Shown: positions 11,816 to 25,920, numbered from the stretch's first letter. The stretch is DNA of 64,000 nt from Allomyces arbusculus (GCA_027604705.1 JADHYV010000002.1:372001-436000), one strand, 5' to 3'. Notes: a model not told the origin generated them from the letters alone. A program made the numbers and translations.

Positions 11816-14513
11816 ATGCCTCCGAGTTCGACCAAGTCTGCGGCCACGGGAGGCCCGGTCGTTGCCCTGCCAGCAGCGGTCGATCATGTCGACGACCAAC
11901 ATGTCCGGCTCGTCTTCTTGTCGGCCGGGGCGACTCGTACCCGCCAGGGCTGCGTGTGGCCGACATGGGGCGACCAAGCGCTCTACTTCCTCTCGCACAA
12001 CCAGATCATTGCTTGCCGTCGTCCCGATGCTGCCATGATCGTCGCGGATCATACGCTTGTCGGCCATACGGATCGGGTCCTTTGCATTGCCGACGTCCCG
12101 GGCACACTGGTCACGGGCGCGGCTGACACGACTGTGCGGGTCTGGGACCCGATCTCGCGTCGAGCAGTCGCTGTCCTGACTGGCCACGAGGCGCCCGTGC
12201 ACGCGGTCGCCATCTTGAGCAATCGGATCGTATCGAGCGATTCGCGCGGGGTCGTGCGCGTTTGGCAACGCCATGCTGACAGCCAAGAGTGGTCGTGCGT
12301 GCAGTCGTGGACGCTGCGCCGGTACGCGATCACGGCTGCGCTCACGACTATCGCCTCAGGCAATGGCCACGAGACGGTGCTCACACTCGGCGCGTCCGAT
12401 TCGCTCGTGCACTTGTACTTGCTCCAAGACGGCCAGGTATGGTTGCTGCTCTCTCGTCGTTCACTGGTTTGCCGATGCACGTTTCTGATCAGCAATATAT
12501 TGGCGCTGTTTGACTCTTCTCAGTTTGTGAAAGCCGTCTCGCTGCCCGGCCACGAAAACTGGGTCTCAACGCTCGCTTTCACCACCATTACGCCCGACCG
12601 TGCGCGACCGGACCTCGGATTCCAGGTTGGCGACGTGCTGCTGGCGTCGGGTGCGCAGGACAAGTACATTCGGCTCTGGCGCTTGACCACGCACGCCGAT
12701 GCGCTGCACAACAGCAAGTCGTCGCCGTCGGCCAAGCCCAGTGGGGACATGGACGAATTGGAGGCCATGATGGCGGCGCTTCAGCAAGAGTGCGTGCTTC
12801 TTGAAGGGATTTGCACCTTTTTCTCGCTCACACGATTCGACTACGTAGCGGTGGTGCCCTGTCCACCAAGGCACATGTCGTTGCCCTGCCCAACGGTTAT
12901 TCCATGGGCGTCTTCCTCGACTCGGTGCTAATGGGTCACGAAGACTGGGTCAACGCTGTGACCTGGTCGCCCGCCGGCCCGCTGCGACTCGCATCGGCGT
13001 CGTCAGACCAGTCGGTCATGGTCTGGGCACCGCCCGCGGCCAGTGACATTATTGGTGTGACCTGGTCCAGCCACGCGCGCATGGGTGAGCTCGGCGGACA
13101 TGGACTCGCTTTCCACTCGGCCGCGTGGCGGCCTGACGGTCTCGGTGTCGCGGCCATGGGCCACACGGGTGGCGTGCACCTCTGGATCGATAACGTGCAC
13201 CGGTGGGAGCCCGCGACGGGCGTCTCGGGCCATATCAGTGCCGTGCAGGACCTGACGTGGGACCCGACCGCGTCGTACCTGCTCACGACCAGCACTGACC
13301 AGACGACACGGCTGTTTGCGCCGTGGTCCAAGTCGCACGAGTGGCACGAGCTTGGCCGCCCACAGATTCATGGATACGACTTGAACTGTCTCGCATTTGT
13401 CGATCCGTATACGCTCGTTTCGGGCGCCGACGAGAAGATTGTGCGGATCTTTGGGATGCCGAGCGCGATGCTGGCTACGCTCGAGGCGTGCGGCGCCATA
13501 GCGGTCGACACGCTGGCGCCGACGAAGACACTTGCGGCTACAGCGCAGCAGCCGGCGCTTGGGCTCTCCAACAAGGCCGTGGCGACGGCTACGGCGGCCG
13601 ATACAAGCGACGCGATGAGCGCACCGACGGCCTTCACCGCCCCGCCGCTCGAGGAACGACTCCTCCAGGACACGCTCTGGCCCGAGACCGAAAAGCTCTA
13701 CGGGCACGCGTTTGAGATCACGGCCGTCGCCGCGACGCCGACTTTGATTGCGACCGCGTGCCGCGCCACGGCGCGCGAGACGGCTGTTGTGCGGCTCTAC
13801 GAGGTTGGCACGTGGCAGGAGCGCGCGCCGCTCGTGCACCACACGCTGACCGTGACGCGCATGGCGTTCAGCCCCGTCTCGGGCAAGTGGCTCGTCACGG
13901 TCGGCCGCGACCGTGGCCTGGCGCTGTGGCGTGTTGGGGACAAGGACGTGACGCTGCAGGTGGCCAAGGACAAGGCGCACGCGCGCATTATTTGGGACGT
14001 GTGCTGGGCGCCTGACGAGTCGTTCTTTGTGACGGGGTCGCGCGACAAGACGGTACATTGCGCACTTGACGATTTTTTGCAGCAACGGCGCTGACCACGC
14101 GCGTTTAAATCTAGGCCAAGGTGTGGACCGTGTCGACTGATGGCCAAGTGCAGCTCGCAGCCACGTTCCAGGCCGACCATGCCGTCACGAGCGTCGCCCT
14201 GACGGTCGTGCAGGACGGGCATGTCCTTGCCCTTGGGCTCGAGTCGGGCGAGATTGCCGTCTTGATTGGCGGGGTGATGCCCGCGCAGTGGACCCCGCTC
14301 ACGAGGTTGAGCACGATGTACGTGGTTGTCTTGCCCATCACGATGCTTGATTCGCTTTTTCTCACGCTCGACGTTGCCGAATAATTCAGGGATGCTCATA
14401 CGGCCGCTGTCAACGGTCTCGCTTGGCGTACTGCACCCGGGTCTGCGCTGCGGTTGGCCTCGTGTGGTGACGACCACGCTGTGCGGCTGTTTGAGGTAAA
14501 GACGGGGGTTTGA
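11816..14513 (+). CDS. ELP2: Elp2, WD40 subunit of the Elongator complex
   Basis: Five exons, 11816-12436, 12524-12789, 12849-14052, 14115-14317 and 14390-14513, give 805 aa, normal for Elp2. All introns (87, 59, 62, 72 nt) restore frame. WD40 repeats run along the whole protein: GHTDRVLCIADVPG, GHEAPVHAVAIL, GHENWVSTLAFTTI, the Elp2-typical GHEDWVNAVTWSP, GHISAVQDLTWDP, GHAFEITAVAATP, and a last blade that spans the final two introns and ends ASCGDDHAVRLFEV. Two seven-bladed propellers are expected. Elp2 is part of the Elp123 lobe of Elongator, which modifies wobble uridines of tRNA (cm5U34). A single long insertion rich in Ala/Thr (about 13510-13660) sits between blades. It converges on aconitase with a 179-bp gap. 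Confidence 0.93.
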
Positions 14514-14692
14514 GCATTGGTTTTGTCCAGTTTTGTGTAGCGTAATATTTATCAGTTGCTGCAATCAATTTGAAGGTGGAGAATCACGACTTCTTGGTGT
14601 CTTTTCTCTCGACGAAATCCAGAAAACCGAGAGTCACCAGCCGGAAGTAAACATTCTATTGTACAAGAAGGCTTCACACCGTCCTCTGTCAT

Positions 14693-17299
14693 TTAGCTGC
14701 TCGCCGCGGCAATCGCGTTGAGCGCCCCACCTGCGCGAATCCATGCGAGCTGGTTCTTGGTGAGCGAATGAACCGTGGGGACAACCGTAATGGTACCACC
14801 CGGCGCCAACACTTCCAGGTCAATCTGCACGGCAGCCGGGTCCTGCGTGTCCTCGGCAAGCAACTGAACGAGCCCGCGCGTGCGCACCGACGCGCCCGGC
14901 ACAAACGCGGCATAGTCGCGCTCCGGGTTGGCGAGCGTGAGCGGGACCACACCTTGCTTCTTGAGGTTGGTCTCATGAATCCGCGCAAACGACCGCGCGA
15001 CCACGAGCCGGCCACCAAGGAACCGCACCTGCAGCGCCGCGTGCTCGCGCGCCGACCCTTCGCCGTAGTTGTGGTCTCCAACGACGCACCACTCGATCCC
15101 GCGCGCGTGATATGCAAACGCCGTGTTCGGGATAGTGTCGCGCAGATGCGACAGAACACTGCGCGTCGTCCCGACCTCGCCCGTCTCGTCGTCGACGGCC
15201 GTCATCAGCGTGTTGCGCGAAATGTTCGTCAGATGACCCTTGTACTTGAGCCACGGCCCCGCGGCGGAAATATGGTCGGTCGTGCACTTGCCGCGCACGC
15301 GCGTCAGGACCACGCACTGCAGTTCGGCGCCGTCCCATGCGGGCCACGTCGGGAGGGGTTCAAGACGCTGGCTCGTCGGGTTGATGGCAATCGTCTCGTC
15401 GGCGTGCGGCGCGTTCTGCTCGACCTGTTCAGTGGGCACGGCAAAGCCTTGCGCCGGCAGGTGTGGCAGGTCCGCGGGCGGCGGCGTCAGCGACACCTGC
15501 CGCGTCGTGCCATTGGCATCGGTGACGGGCAGCGTGTCAGTGAGCGGGTTGAACGCAATCGTGCCGGCAATCGACAGCGCCGTGACCATTTCGGGCGAAG
15601 CAAGGAAGTTGAGCGTCTTGGCGTTGCCGTCGTTACGCCCAACGAAGTTGCGATTGAACGATGTCAGGATCACATTGGGCTCCTTGGGGTGGTGCCGCTT
15701 CCACTGGCCGATGCACGGGCCACACGCGTTCGCGAGCACCGTGGCCCCCGCAGAGGCAAACGTATCCGTCAGCCCGTCGCGCTCAATCGTTGCGCGAATC
15801 ATGTCACTGCCGGGCGTCACGAGGAACTCGCCTGTCTGCAGCTTCAACCCGTCCCGCTGCGCGGCCGTCAAAACGTGTGCGGCCTTGCCCATGTCCTCGT
15901 ACGACGAGTTGGTGCAACTGCCAATCAAACCGGCCGAGACAGACGTCGGCCACCCTTCGGCCTCGGCGCGCGCCTTGAGCTGCGAGATCGGGATAGCGCG
16001 GTCCGGCGAGAAGGGGCCATTCAGGTGCGGCTCGAGCGTCGACAGGTCAATTTCAATCACGCGGTCGTAGTGCGCGGCCGGGTCGCGGTAGACGCGCTCG
16101 TCGGCGGCCAGGTACGGCTGCTGCAGCTGGTCGAGCGTCGGGACAATGTCCGACCGCCCGGTTTGCTGCAGATAAGTGCGCATCGAGCCCGTGTACGGGA
16201 ACAACGACGTCGTGGCGCCCATCTATACGATTGCAGTTAGCTTCTCCACCCTGTTTTTTGACGCGTTGAGGTCGGGTGAGTGGTGAAAGTAAGCGTACTT
16301 CCGCACCCATGTTGGCGATCGTCGCCAACCCCGTGCAGCTCAACGACTCGAGCCCATCACCGAAATACTCAAGCACGTGCCCAGTGCCACCGCGCACCGT
16401 CAACTGGCCGACAATCGACAGCACAATATCCTTGGGACTCGTCCACGGACGCAACTTGCCCGTCAACTTGATCCCCGTAACGCGCGGCATCGCGAGCTCC
16501 CACGGAATCCCGCACATGGCATCGACCGCATCAGCGCCCCCCACACCAATCGCCATCGCGCCAAGCCCACCGGCATTTGGCGTGTGCGAGTCAGTCCCGA
16601 GCAACAGCATCCCGGGCGTCGCGTAATTCTCGAGCACGAGCTGGTGAATGATGCCGTTGCCAGGCGCCCAGAAATCGAATCCGAACCGGCGCGATGCCGA
16701 CCGCAGGAAATCATAGATTTCGGCGCTCTCGGACCAGGATGCGGCCAGATTCGCGGCGCTCACGTTGCGCGCAGCTGCATCCTTGGCTGCGGCGGCCGTG
16801 TCGGCCACGACGAGATGGTCGCAGTGCACGGAGACGGGCACGTTGGGCGACGGCAGGTTTGCCTGCATGAATTGCAAAATGGCAGTTTGCGCACTCGCGT
16901 CTTGCATCGCGACGCGGTCTGGTCATGGAGAAAAGGAGACGAACATGATGAGTCCAGGTTCGCCATCACGCACGCGAAAGCGACCGAGAAAGCGGGCGTA
17001 CCTGGTCGAAGCAACAGCGACGTCTTCCCGCGCACATGGCTCGCGGCCGTGGTCGGGTCGGAAAGATGCGCAAACAGGAATTTTTCGGCCAGCGTCAGCG
17101 CGCGAGGGCGGTCCAGAGCGTGCTTGGCGCGGTCGAGACGCTCTTGCAGCGCGTCGTAGTCGGGGTAGATGTGCTGAAAGCTGCTGGCGGGCGCGGTCGA
17201 GCCGAGGAACCGGCGCACAGAGCTTGCAGAGAGGACATTGGCCGTGGGTGCGCGCATTGCGCGTGTCGCGGCTCGACTGGTTGCAGCGCGCGACAACAT
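14693..17299 (-). CDS. ACO1: Aconitate hydratase, mitochondrial
   Basis: Minus-strand exons 17299-17002, 16918-16299 and 16222-14693 encode 815 aa. The start at 17299 opens a presequence rich in Arg, Ala and Ser ([18 protein letters not shown]), pointing to the mitochondrial matrix; the frame is open further upstream but has no ATG. Motifs in order: [12 protein letters not shown], then across intron 1 [58 protein letters not shown], and two pieces with the three 4Fe-4S cysteines, [14 protein letters not shown] and [11 protein letters not shown]. The C-terminal swivel domain has [19 protein letters not shown]. The enzyme interconverts citrate and isocitrate. Fungal paralogues acting in lysine synthesis (Aco2-like) cannot be fully excluded. 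Introns are 83 and 76 nt with GTACGC donors. Confidence 0.93.
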
Positions 17300-17839
17300 G
17301 GTGGACAGGTGTGCTGGTCGGTTCGAGAGCAGCGCGGCGCGGAGAGGAGGAACGAGCGCTTCGCTCAACGGGCGTGCGCCGTATTTAAATCGGCGGGACG
17401 GGCTGGATCAGTCCCATCAAACGGCAAGGGAGTGTCCTCGCCGGGTCCGCCTCCAGGTTGGACTGGCGTCACAGGCTCGAGGCCGTGCATGGCCGGAACG
17501 GGCAAGGCGAGCAGCGAGTGCGTGCGCGCCAGCGCGCGTCCATCAGTGCCGCGGCTGTGAGTCGCGCTCAGTGTGCCTGAATTAGCCCGATAATTTCCAT
17601 CAGTGCGGGCGCCGGCGAGATGCAAAGATGATCGCGAACCGATCGCGCCTCGCTGCAGTTGTCTCGCGCTTCGGGGCGAGACGCAACGCATCACGCACCC
17701 AAGCATGACCAGCGCGCACTCTCGTGCCTCGCAGCGCTCGCAGCTGTCCCGCACCACCACCACCGTCGTCACCACCACCAACCACCATCAGCCCGAACCA
17801 GCACGGCCGTCAACGCCGACGACGTGACCCGCCGCCACC
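17300..17839. promoter_or_regulatory. Divergent promoter region of aconitase and UTP20
   Basis: This 540-bp interval separates two head-to-head genes. On the minus strand a TATA-like ATTTAAATA lies at 17382-17390, about 85 bp upstream of the aconitase ATG. The right half is CA/CCA-rich on the plus strand, as in many UTP20-side 5' UTRs of GC-rich genomes. No independent gene is seen. Confidence 0.4.
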
Positions 17840-20800
17840 ATGAGCGACGGCAGGGACCTCAACCGCAACGGCGGCGCCAACCGCTTCAAGTACCGCTCCT
17901 TCGCCGACCGCCTCAAGAATGTCCACATTGATGTCACGCGTACCGCCATTGGCGTGCGCCACGAAGACGACGACGCCGGTTCCTTCTTCCTCGGATCGCT
18001 CACGCAATGGGAGGACCTCAACTGCACCGCCGAGTTTTCCTCGTTTCTGCGCCAAGTGCGCCCGCTCGCCCAGTCCTTGCCCATGGTGCTCTTCCACAAG
18101 CGCAGAATTGTCGATGCGCTTGTCGCCCGGCTCGTGCCGGACGCACCGCTGAGTCTCGAACCCCTGCTGAGGTGAGTTTGTTGCCTGGTTGTGATAATTG
18201 AGTGCCGTCACATTGGGCCGACGCTGATTTCCTGCAAATTGATAGCCTGACGGCCAACTTGGCCAAGGACCTCCGCCATGAGCTGTTCGAGTTCTTGCCC
18301 GAAATCGTCACGGCCTTGATGCCGCTACTGCGCGTGCGCGACTCGGACGTGATCGAGGTGCGCATTCCCTCACTCGCCGCTCACCCGTTCCTGATCGGGA
18401 AGAGCTGACCGACGACTGCCACTTTTGTCTCCACCAGAACACGTTCCAATGCATTGCCTACCTCCTGCGCTACCTGCAGAAGGACGTGCTGCGCGAAATT
18501 GTGTCTGTCTTCGACATGCTCGCGCCATTCCTCGGGTTCGGCCGCGAGCAAAAGCCCTACATTCGCCAATTCGCGGGCGAGTCCATCTCGTACATGATTC
18601 GCCGCGTGAAGAAAGACGCATTACCGACCGTCTTGCGGCACATTCTCGACAGCGTCGACGCCGACGGCGCTGGCTGGCGGGACTACGCCGACGGTCTCGC
18701 GTTCTTGCTCTCAGAAACCGTTTGCCACGTTAACGGCACGCTGCACTCGTCAGCGTCGGTGGTGCTCAAGCTGACGATTGACGCGGCGCTCGCCAACCCG
18801 TCGGAGCGTAAAGACGCGGTCATTCACTCGGCGCTGCACCGCATTGTGCACCATGCGTCGGCGCAGACGGCTGCACCCGTCTTTGCGTGCCTCAAGGCTG
18901 CGTGGGCACGCGACACGGACCGCATGAGCCAGTACCTGCTCACGTGCATCAAGACGCACGACGGTGACCGCGTCGGTGACTTTGGCGCGCTGCTACAGAC
19001 GCTGTGCAACGACGTGTGCCAGGTGCCATCGCTGACCAAAGCATCGCTCGACTTGGTTGCGCACGTCATGGTCAAGGCGTCGTATCAGCAAATCATCAAG
19101 AACATGAACGCAATTGAGCGCATTGTGCTCCACGGGTTTGTCCCGGTCTCGCTCGTCATCCATTTCAATGTTGAGTTACTGCGTGTCGGCTACGAGGGCT
19201 ACTCGTCGCTCATTTTGCCGCTCGTCGTGCGGTTCCTGAGCTCGCACGCCAGCGGATTGCCATTCCGCACCGTGGTCGCCTTTCTCGCGCAGGTGCTGTC
19301 CAAGGCCACCTTGTCCCATTCGGCCGCATCGACGTGCGTCTCGGCCGACGACAAGCTGATTGTCGACCAGGCGCTGCCCTTTTTCGAACCCTTGTCGTCG
19401 TGGGCATCACCAGGAGACGACGAGACCAATGCACTTTGCGTCGCGACCATCTCGGCGATGCAGCACCTCGCGCTGCCAAGGACAGCAGTGCAGCAGCACT
19501 TGGTCCAGTTCCTCGGCAAGACGGTTGGCCACTCGATGCTGTTTAGCCACACCCTCAACGTGCTGCTCGAGCTCGATATGGTCAACGCCGATGTGGAGCG
19601 TTTCGTCGAGTCGGTCGCGCTCGTCGAGTGCCCGTACCTGTTTGCGTCCTTGTCCAGCTACCTGCAGCGGTCTGGCACGATCAAGAGGCCAACAGTCGAG
19701 GCATGGATTGAGAAGCTCGTCCCGTTCGTCTCGTCGGTGTGCCAACCGGTGCGCTCCGCGGCATTAGCGGCGCTCGCGCACCTTATGCCTAACGACGCGG
19801 CCGTGGCGCGGTGCTCGACGATTGACGCGATTGCCAACACGATGCACGACCAGCGCGAAAAAGTCATGAACATCAAGAACCTCGCCCTGCAGATCAGCAA
19901 GGACATGCCAGCGCGCGTGCTCGATATTGTTGTGCGGTTTGCGATCGCGGTCAATGCGACCAACTTTGCGCCCTTGTGGCCGCACGTCAAGGACCTCTTG
20001 ACCAAGCTGTCGCAGGTTGCGCCAATCGCGTACTGGAACCGCATCAGCGAGTGCTTGGTGCAATTCCAGAACAACGACTCGTTCTCGCACGTTCGCTCGG
20101 ATTTCCCGGTCCCGGGCCCGTCGTTGGACGACGACGACGAGGCTAATGAGGACAGTATGGACGTGGACGGTTCGCCGGCCAAGGCGATTGTGACTGTGAC
20201 CAACGACCTGCTCGCGGGCCACGTCCGTGACGTTTTTGCTCTGCAACTCGACCGCGTCGATTACTGGAACACGCATTTGCTGGTCCTCAAGTCGCTCGTC
20301 GACAACCCCTTTTCCGAGGCCAAGTCCAAATTCCTCGTGCCGCTCTTCCTCCAGTTTTTGCGCGACGAGTATTCGCACTACCACCCGGACCTGCCTGTGG
20401 CCGACGCAATTGAGGGTATCGAGCTAGGATCGACCAACTTGCCGTTCGAGCCGGGCCACCTCCTGTCGCTCACGCACGTGATTGTAACCAAGAAGCTGGT
20501 CGTCTTCCTTGAGCTGCTCGCGCACTTCAAGCCGCAGCACACGTACAAGGCCGACCAGCTTTACCCGCTCTACCTGGCCTTGCTCGTGCGTGGCGACGCG
20601 CACCTGCAAAAGCTCGCACTCAACTGCATCCACACCTACGCGGCACTATGGTACACGCCGTACCACTCGCTGCTCGTCGATTTGCTCGAGGACAACAAGT
20701 TCCGCGACACGCTGCTCTCCATCAAGATCGACAACTCCGAGGACGGCACATTCAAGATGGCGCACCGCGCTGACATTTTCCCGATCCTGACGCGCGTTCT

Positions 20801-23800
20801 CTACGGCCGCATGCTCTCGCGCAAGGGCCACATGGCGCAACGGCGCGGGAACGTGCTTAGTCTCATGGCCGGTGCAGCGCCGAGCGAAGTGCAGTTCTTG
20901 TTCGACCTCATGCGGCCGGCGACGTTGCCGCCGCGCACGATCGACACGTCGATTCTCGAGTGGGTCGATGACGGCAAGGCCGCGGGGTTCCTCGCGCTCA
21001 TGGACGACGTGATCAAGCAGGTTAACCGCCGGATCGTGCCCGTGCTCGAACCGACGCTCGACATTATTGTCTCGCTCGCGTGCGCGTCGTGCTTGGCGGT
21101 GCAGGCGCGCGAGCGGGAGGCCATGGACGTGGACGGCGCCGAGGCGTCTGACGTGACGGGTGACGCCGACGAAGCGACCGCGGATGCCGAGGAAAAGGAG
21201 GACGCGAGCGATGAGCCCGAAAAAATTACGCTTCGGCGAATCCGCGACATTCGCAGTGCTTCGCTCAAGCGGCTTGTTGGTCTGTTCAACCTCGGCCTGC
21301 CCCTCGATTACTCGATCTATGTCGACGCCATGTACCAGCACGTTATTGCGCCACGCCTGGCCGCGCTGTTCCACGAGAACAAGTCGTCGGTCTCGCCGTC
21401 GCTGTTGCTGCTCACGGCGTGGGCCGTGCACCAGTTTGATTACTTTGCCGCGACGTCCACTGACGCGCTGCCCTACGTTGTGCAGTGCCTGACCGGGTTC
21501 GAGCCCGTGCGCAACCACGTCCTCGACCTGCTCTTTGCCGTGCTTGAAAAGAAGTCGACATTGCTGCAGCCCGTGAGTCAGGACGTGTTCCGCATCGCCG
21601 CGACCATGATCTCTCCCAAGACGGTTGGGACCATGGCGCGTCTGATCAAACTGTGTTCGGAAATGGCGCCGCTGATTGGCGCCAAGGACGCGCCGGGCCT
21701 CGTCACGGTTCTGCTCCCGGTTCTCAAGGCGCGCACGCTGCCCGAAACCAAAGACAATGTCCTGCGCATCTTGCAGTCGTGCATCCAGTACCTGTCCAAG
21801 GACGACGTCACGGCCGTGCTCCAGGCCATTTCGCGGCTCTACGCCGAGCTCGAGACCAAGGCGTCGCGGCAGCAGCTCGTGGCGCTCACGCACTCGGTCG
21901 CCAAACTGCTCGAATTGCCGCACGTGTCCAAGATTTGCCGCGGGCTCAACACTTTCTCGAAGCGGCGCATGGACGAGGTCGACTATGACGTGGTGCTGAC
22001 CTCGTTCACGGACTTGGCCAAGGTGCACGCCGACTTGACGCCCGTCGAGTGGATGCCTGTCCTCTACAACCTGTTTTGGTACATCAAGGACGAGGACCTG
22101 TCGGCGCGCGCCAACTCGGCGCACGTGCTGGGCCTCTTTGCCGAGCTCGCCGTGACAAACGAAGAGCTGCGCGGAATGATCCAGCATGTGGTCTACCCGG
22201 CGCTGAAAAAGGGCCTGCGCGTGCGGCATTCGGAACTCGTGCGCATGGAATGGACCAAGGTGCTTGTCAAGTGCGTGACGGTGCTCTCGACCATGGACAT
22301 TTTCGCCGACATGACCATCTTGCTCCCGCGCGACGCCACGGACGAGTCGGGCTTTTTCGAAAACGTCTACCACATCCAGCTGCACCGCCGTGTCCGCGCT
22401 CTGGGGCGACTGCGCGAACACGCACACCGCATTCGGCCGGCGACGCTCAACCACGTGTTCTTGTCGATGATGATGCACTTCCTCGAGCACAAGGACACGA
22501 ACCTGGTCAACGATACGGTGCTCACGATCACGGCGATCACCAAGCAGCTCGCGTGGGGGTCGTACTACCTCGTTGTGCGCAATTTCTTTAACAGTCTGCG
22601 CCGCGAAAACGAAAAGGCGAAGGAGAAGGTGCTTATCAAGGCGCTCGTCGGTGTGCTCGATGCGTTCCACTTCCAAATCGACGACGTTGACGACCCGCTT
22701 GCGTCGGCGCCTCTGATGCGGCCAGCTGTCGCTGCACCGGCGACGGTGGAGAGCAAGGGCCTCGACGCTGCTGCTCCCGCCAAGGACGAGCCGAGTCTCG
22801 ACGACGAGGAGGAGCCCGAGGAGGAGAGCGCGGCTGAGATCGAGGCCCGCGAAGCCGAGGACCAAGCGGCCGAAGAGCAAGAGGAGGCCGCCAATGCCGC
22901 GGCGCTGGCCAGTGCCGACCAAAAGCGCAAGGTTTTCAACACGGTGCTGTTCAAGATTATCCCAGAACTCAACCGGTATTTGCTGTCGCGCAAAAAGGCC
23001 GACGACGAGACGATGAGCGTGCGCGTGCCGATTGCGCTCGGCATCACGCACTTGATCACCTGGCTGCCCGATGCGGCCAAGACGATCCAGGTGCCCGCTC
23101 TGCTCACCAAACTAGCACAGCTCCTGCGCGCGCGGTCGCAGATCACCCGCAACCAGACGCGCACGACGCTTATCAAAATTTTGCAGGTGTTGGGCGCCAA
23201 GTATCTGTTCTTCTTGATCAAGGAATTGCGGTCGGCGCTGCTGCGTGGGTACCAGCTGCACGTGCTCGGGTTTACTGTGCATGCGGTCCTGAACAGTCTC
23301 GAGCTCTCGCCCGAGCACCTCGACGTGTGCATTGACGATCTGTGCCAGATCGTCTCGGACGATATTTTCGGTGACGTCGGGCAGGAAAAGGATGCCGAGG
23401 CCTATATCAAGAGCATGAAGGAACTCAAGTCCACCAAGTCGCACGAGACGCTCGAGATTATGGCGACACACGGGTCACTGCAGGTGCTGTCGAAGCTGCT
23501 GATTGAAGTCAAGCGCATCTTGCTGGTCACGCGCGACGCCAAGTTGCTCGACAAGGCCAACATGGCCCTCAAGCGGATCAGCGTGGGTATGGTCAAGAAC
23601 GAGACGGCGTCGCTCGAGGAACTCATGAAGCTCGCGCACACGCTGATTGTCGAGAACAGCGCGTCGAGACTCGAGGCCGAGGCGGTCAAGCACGCGGCGT
23701 GGAAGACGAACGCGCACCACTTTGTCGAGTTTGGGCTGCAGGTTCTGATGCGGTGCCTGCGCAGCGACCGCATCTCGGTGCGCAACACGGAGCACACGGC

Positions 23801-25734
23801 CATGCTCAACGCTCTCGTCGACGTGGTCGCCGAGTGCTTCACGTCTAAGCACAACAACACGCTGGTGCTCGCCACGTTTGTCATGCAGAACCTTGCGCCC
23901 ATGCCGCTGTCGGCGCTCAAAGACGCGCTGCCGCTCGTGATGCGCGACACGTTCCACACACTCGCCAGCTTGCAAAATGTCAAGTCGGATCTCGCGCAGG
24001 CCTCGCTCAAGCTCATCTACGCGGTCATGCGGCACTGCGAGTACATTCCGTTCACGCAGACGCAGGTCAAGGCCCTGATCCGACTGTTGCGGCCCGAAAT
24101 TGGCGACCACGACCACCACACCATCACTTACTCGATTGTCAAGTCAATCATGGCGCGACAAGTGGTCGTCAACGAGGTGTATGAGCTCGTGCTCGAGATT
24201 GCGCAAATCATGGTCACGAGCCAGACGCAGAACGTGCAGGACCTGTGCCGATCCGTCTACCTGATGTTCTTGCTCACGTATCCGCAGGGCAAACAGCGCA
24301 TGGCTAACCATGTGACGTGGATGGTCAAGAACCTCGGGTACCAGTTTGAGCAAGGTCGCGTGTCGGTGCTCGAGCTCATGTACTCGTTTGTCAAGAAGCT
24401 GCCCGAGGAGATCTTGGCCGAGCACGGCGAGCTCATGTTCATGGGCCTCGTGACGCGATTGGCTGACGATTCGCCCAAATGCCAACAAATGGCGGCCAAG
24501 GTGATCCAGCTGCTCGTCTCGCGGTTCCCGGCGATTGGCAAGATCCATAAGATGGTGCAGAGCTGGTACAAGACGCCGGCTACGTGCCTCGTGGCCACGC
24601 AAGTGCACGGCATCTTGATTCTCGCCGACAATGATTTGCCCGAAATGATGGCCGAGGTCGTGACGATTCTCGACGCGGCGGCCAAGGAGCAGGAAAAGGA
24701 GCAGGAAGAGGACGAAATGGTCCTGGATCTCGACCAGGACGAAGCACCTGCCGGCGACTGGAAGCTGTGCTACCAGGCCGTCTTGACGCTGACCAAGTAC
24801 GTGACACGCGCGCCCACGCAGACCGACGTGGACGTGGTCGAGGTGCTCAAGCCGCACCTGCTGCACCCGCACGTGTGGATCCGGCTGGCCACGTCGCGGT
24901 GTCTCGGGATTTACTTTGCCGAGTCGCCCACCATGTCAGTCGAGACCCTGCGGCACCTGGCCAAAGCCATGGGCCGGCAACTCACGTCGCAGTTCCTCAA
25001 CCCGGACCTGGCCACGCAAGTCGTCAAGAACTACTTTTTCCTCGCTAAGCAGTTGCACGCGGCGACGCCAACGGCCGCATCGGACGTGGCGCTCGACGGC
25101 GAGGCCGCGAGCGACGACGACGAGCCGGCAAAACCGGCCAAGGGTCCCGTGAGGCCGCTCATGGGCGTGCTCCGACACCTCAGTTTCCTGGCGCGGCAGG
25201 ACCAGGCGCGCAACAAGGAGACGTTGCTGCGCAAGTCGATTTTCCAGATCTTTGCCGCGCTGATCAACACGTTTGAGCCAGACGCGACGGTTGCGTATTT
25301 GCAGCCGATCTTGGCCCCGATTTACCGGACCATGGTTGACGAGTCGACCAAGGGGCCGCAGTGGGGTACGTTTCACTACTTTTCATTTCGTTTCGGTGCA
25401 CGCTTGCTGTGCATGTTCCTTACCAGTACATCCGCTCTCGACAGACGAACTGCGCTCATTCTGCCAGGAGATCATGGACCTGTTGCAGATGCGTATCGGT
25501 AATGCCAACTTCACCAAGGCGTATGCCGAGGCGCGGTCCAACTCGGAGCGCACGCGGCAGGAGCGCCGGCAAAAGAAGGCTGAGCTGGCCGTCACGGACC
25601 CCAAGGCGTTTGCGCAGCGCAAGTTGGCGCGCAACGAGGCCAAGAAGCAGCTCAAGAAGCGCAAGGCCGAGGCGGGCCAGGCGTCGCGCATGCACGATTC
25701 AGTCAAGCGCGTCAAGACGGGCAATAAAGAGTAG
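17840..25734 (+). CDS. UTP20: Utp20, HEAT-repeat component of the small-subunit processome
   Basis: Four exons, 17840-18171, 18246-18357, 18438-25365 and 25445-25734, encode 2553 aa, matching Utp20 (about 2490-2790). The start has a perfect Kozak context (GCCACCATG). The N-terminus NRFKYRSFADRLKNVHIDV is family-typical. HEAT-like helices follow throughout, for example QKPYIRQFAGESISYMIRRV, LARQDQARNKETLLRKS and the C-terminal ELRSFCQEIMDLLQMRIG, recovered only after the last intron. An acidic Asp/Glu-Ala insertion (about 22790-22910) and a second near 24700 interrupt the array. The tail is very basic (RQERRQKKAEL, KKQLKKRKAE) and nucleolar in character. Utp20 is needed for 18S rRNA maturation. 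AATAAA occurs at 25723-25728, just before the stop. It converges on ELP6. Confidence 0.95.
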
Positions 25735-25920
25735 ATTCATGGACGCGGTCGCGTCGAGTCGATTTGTTGAAGGAACGGTGGATGAGGGGTTGGTTTGGTT
25801 GGGCGTGTCATTTGCGTTTCTCCATTGTTTTGTGATTTTGTAATAACGTGTGGTCGTGCTCTGCGTTTCCCTATCGGAATCAAAAAGGGTTTGTTTTGCA
25901 GCACTCCCTTCGTTCTCACT

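Noticed and set aside
20646-23051. 801-codon open frame antisense to UTP20
   Set aside because: It is a shadow of the GC-rich codon pattern of UTP20; its translation is Arg/His/Val-rich without family motifs. Similar long antisense frames occur under aconitase (14768-16240) and dynein (29816-31633).
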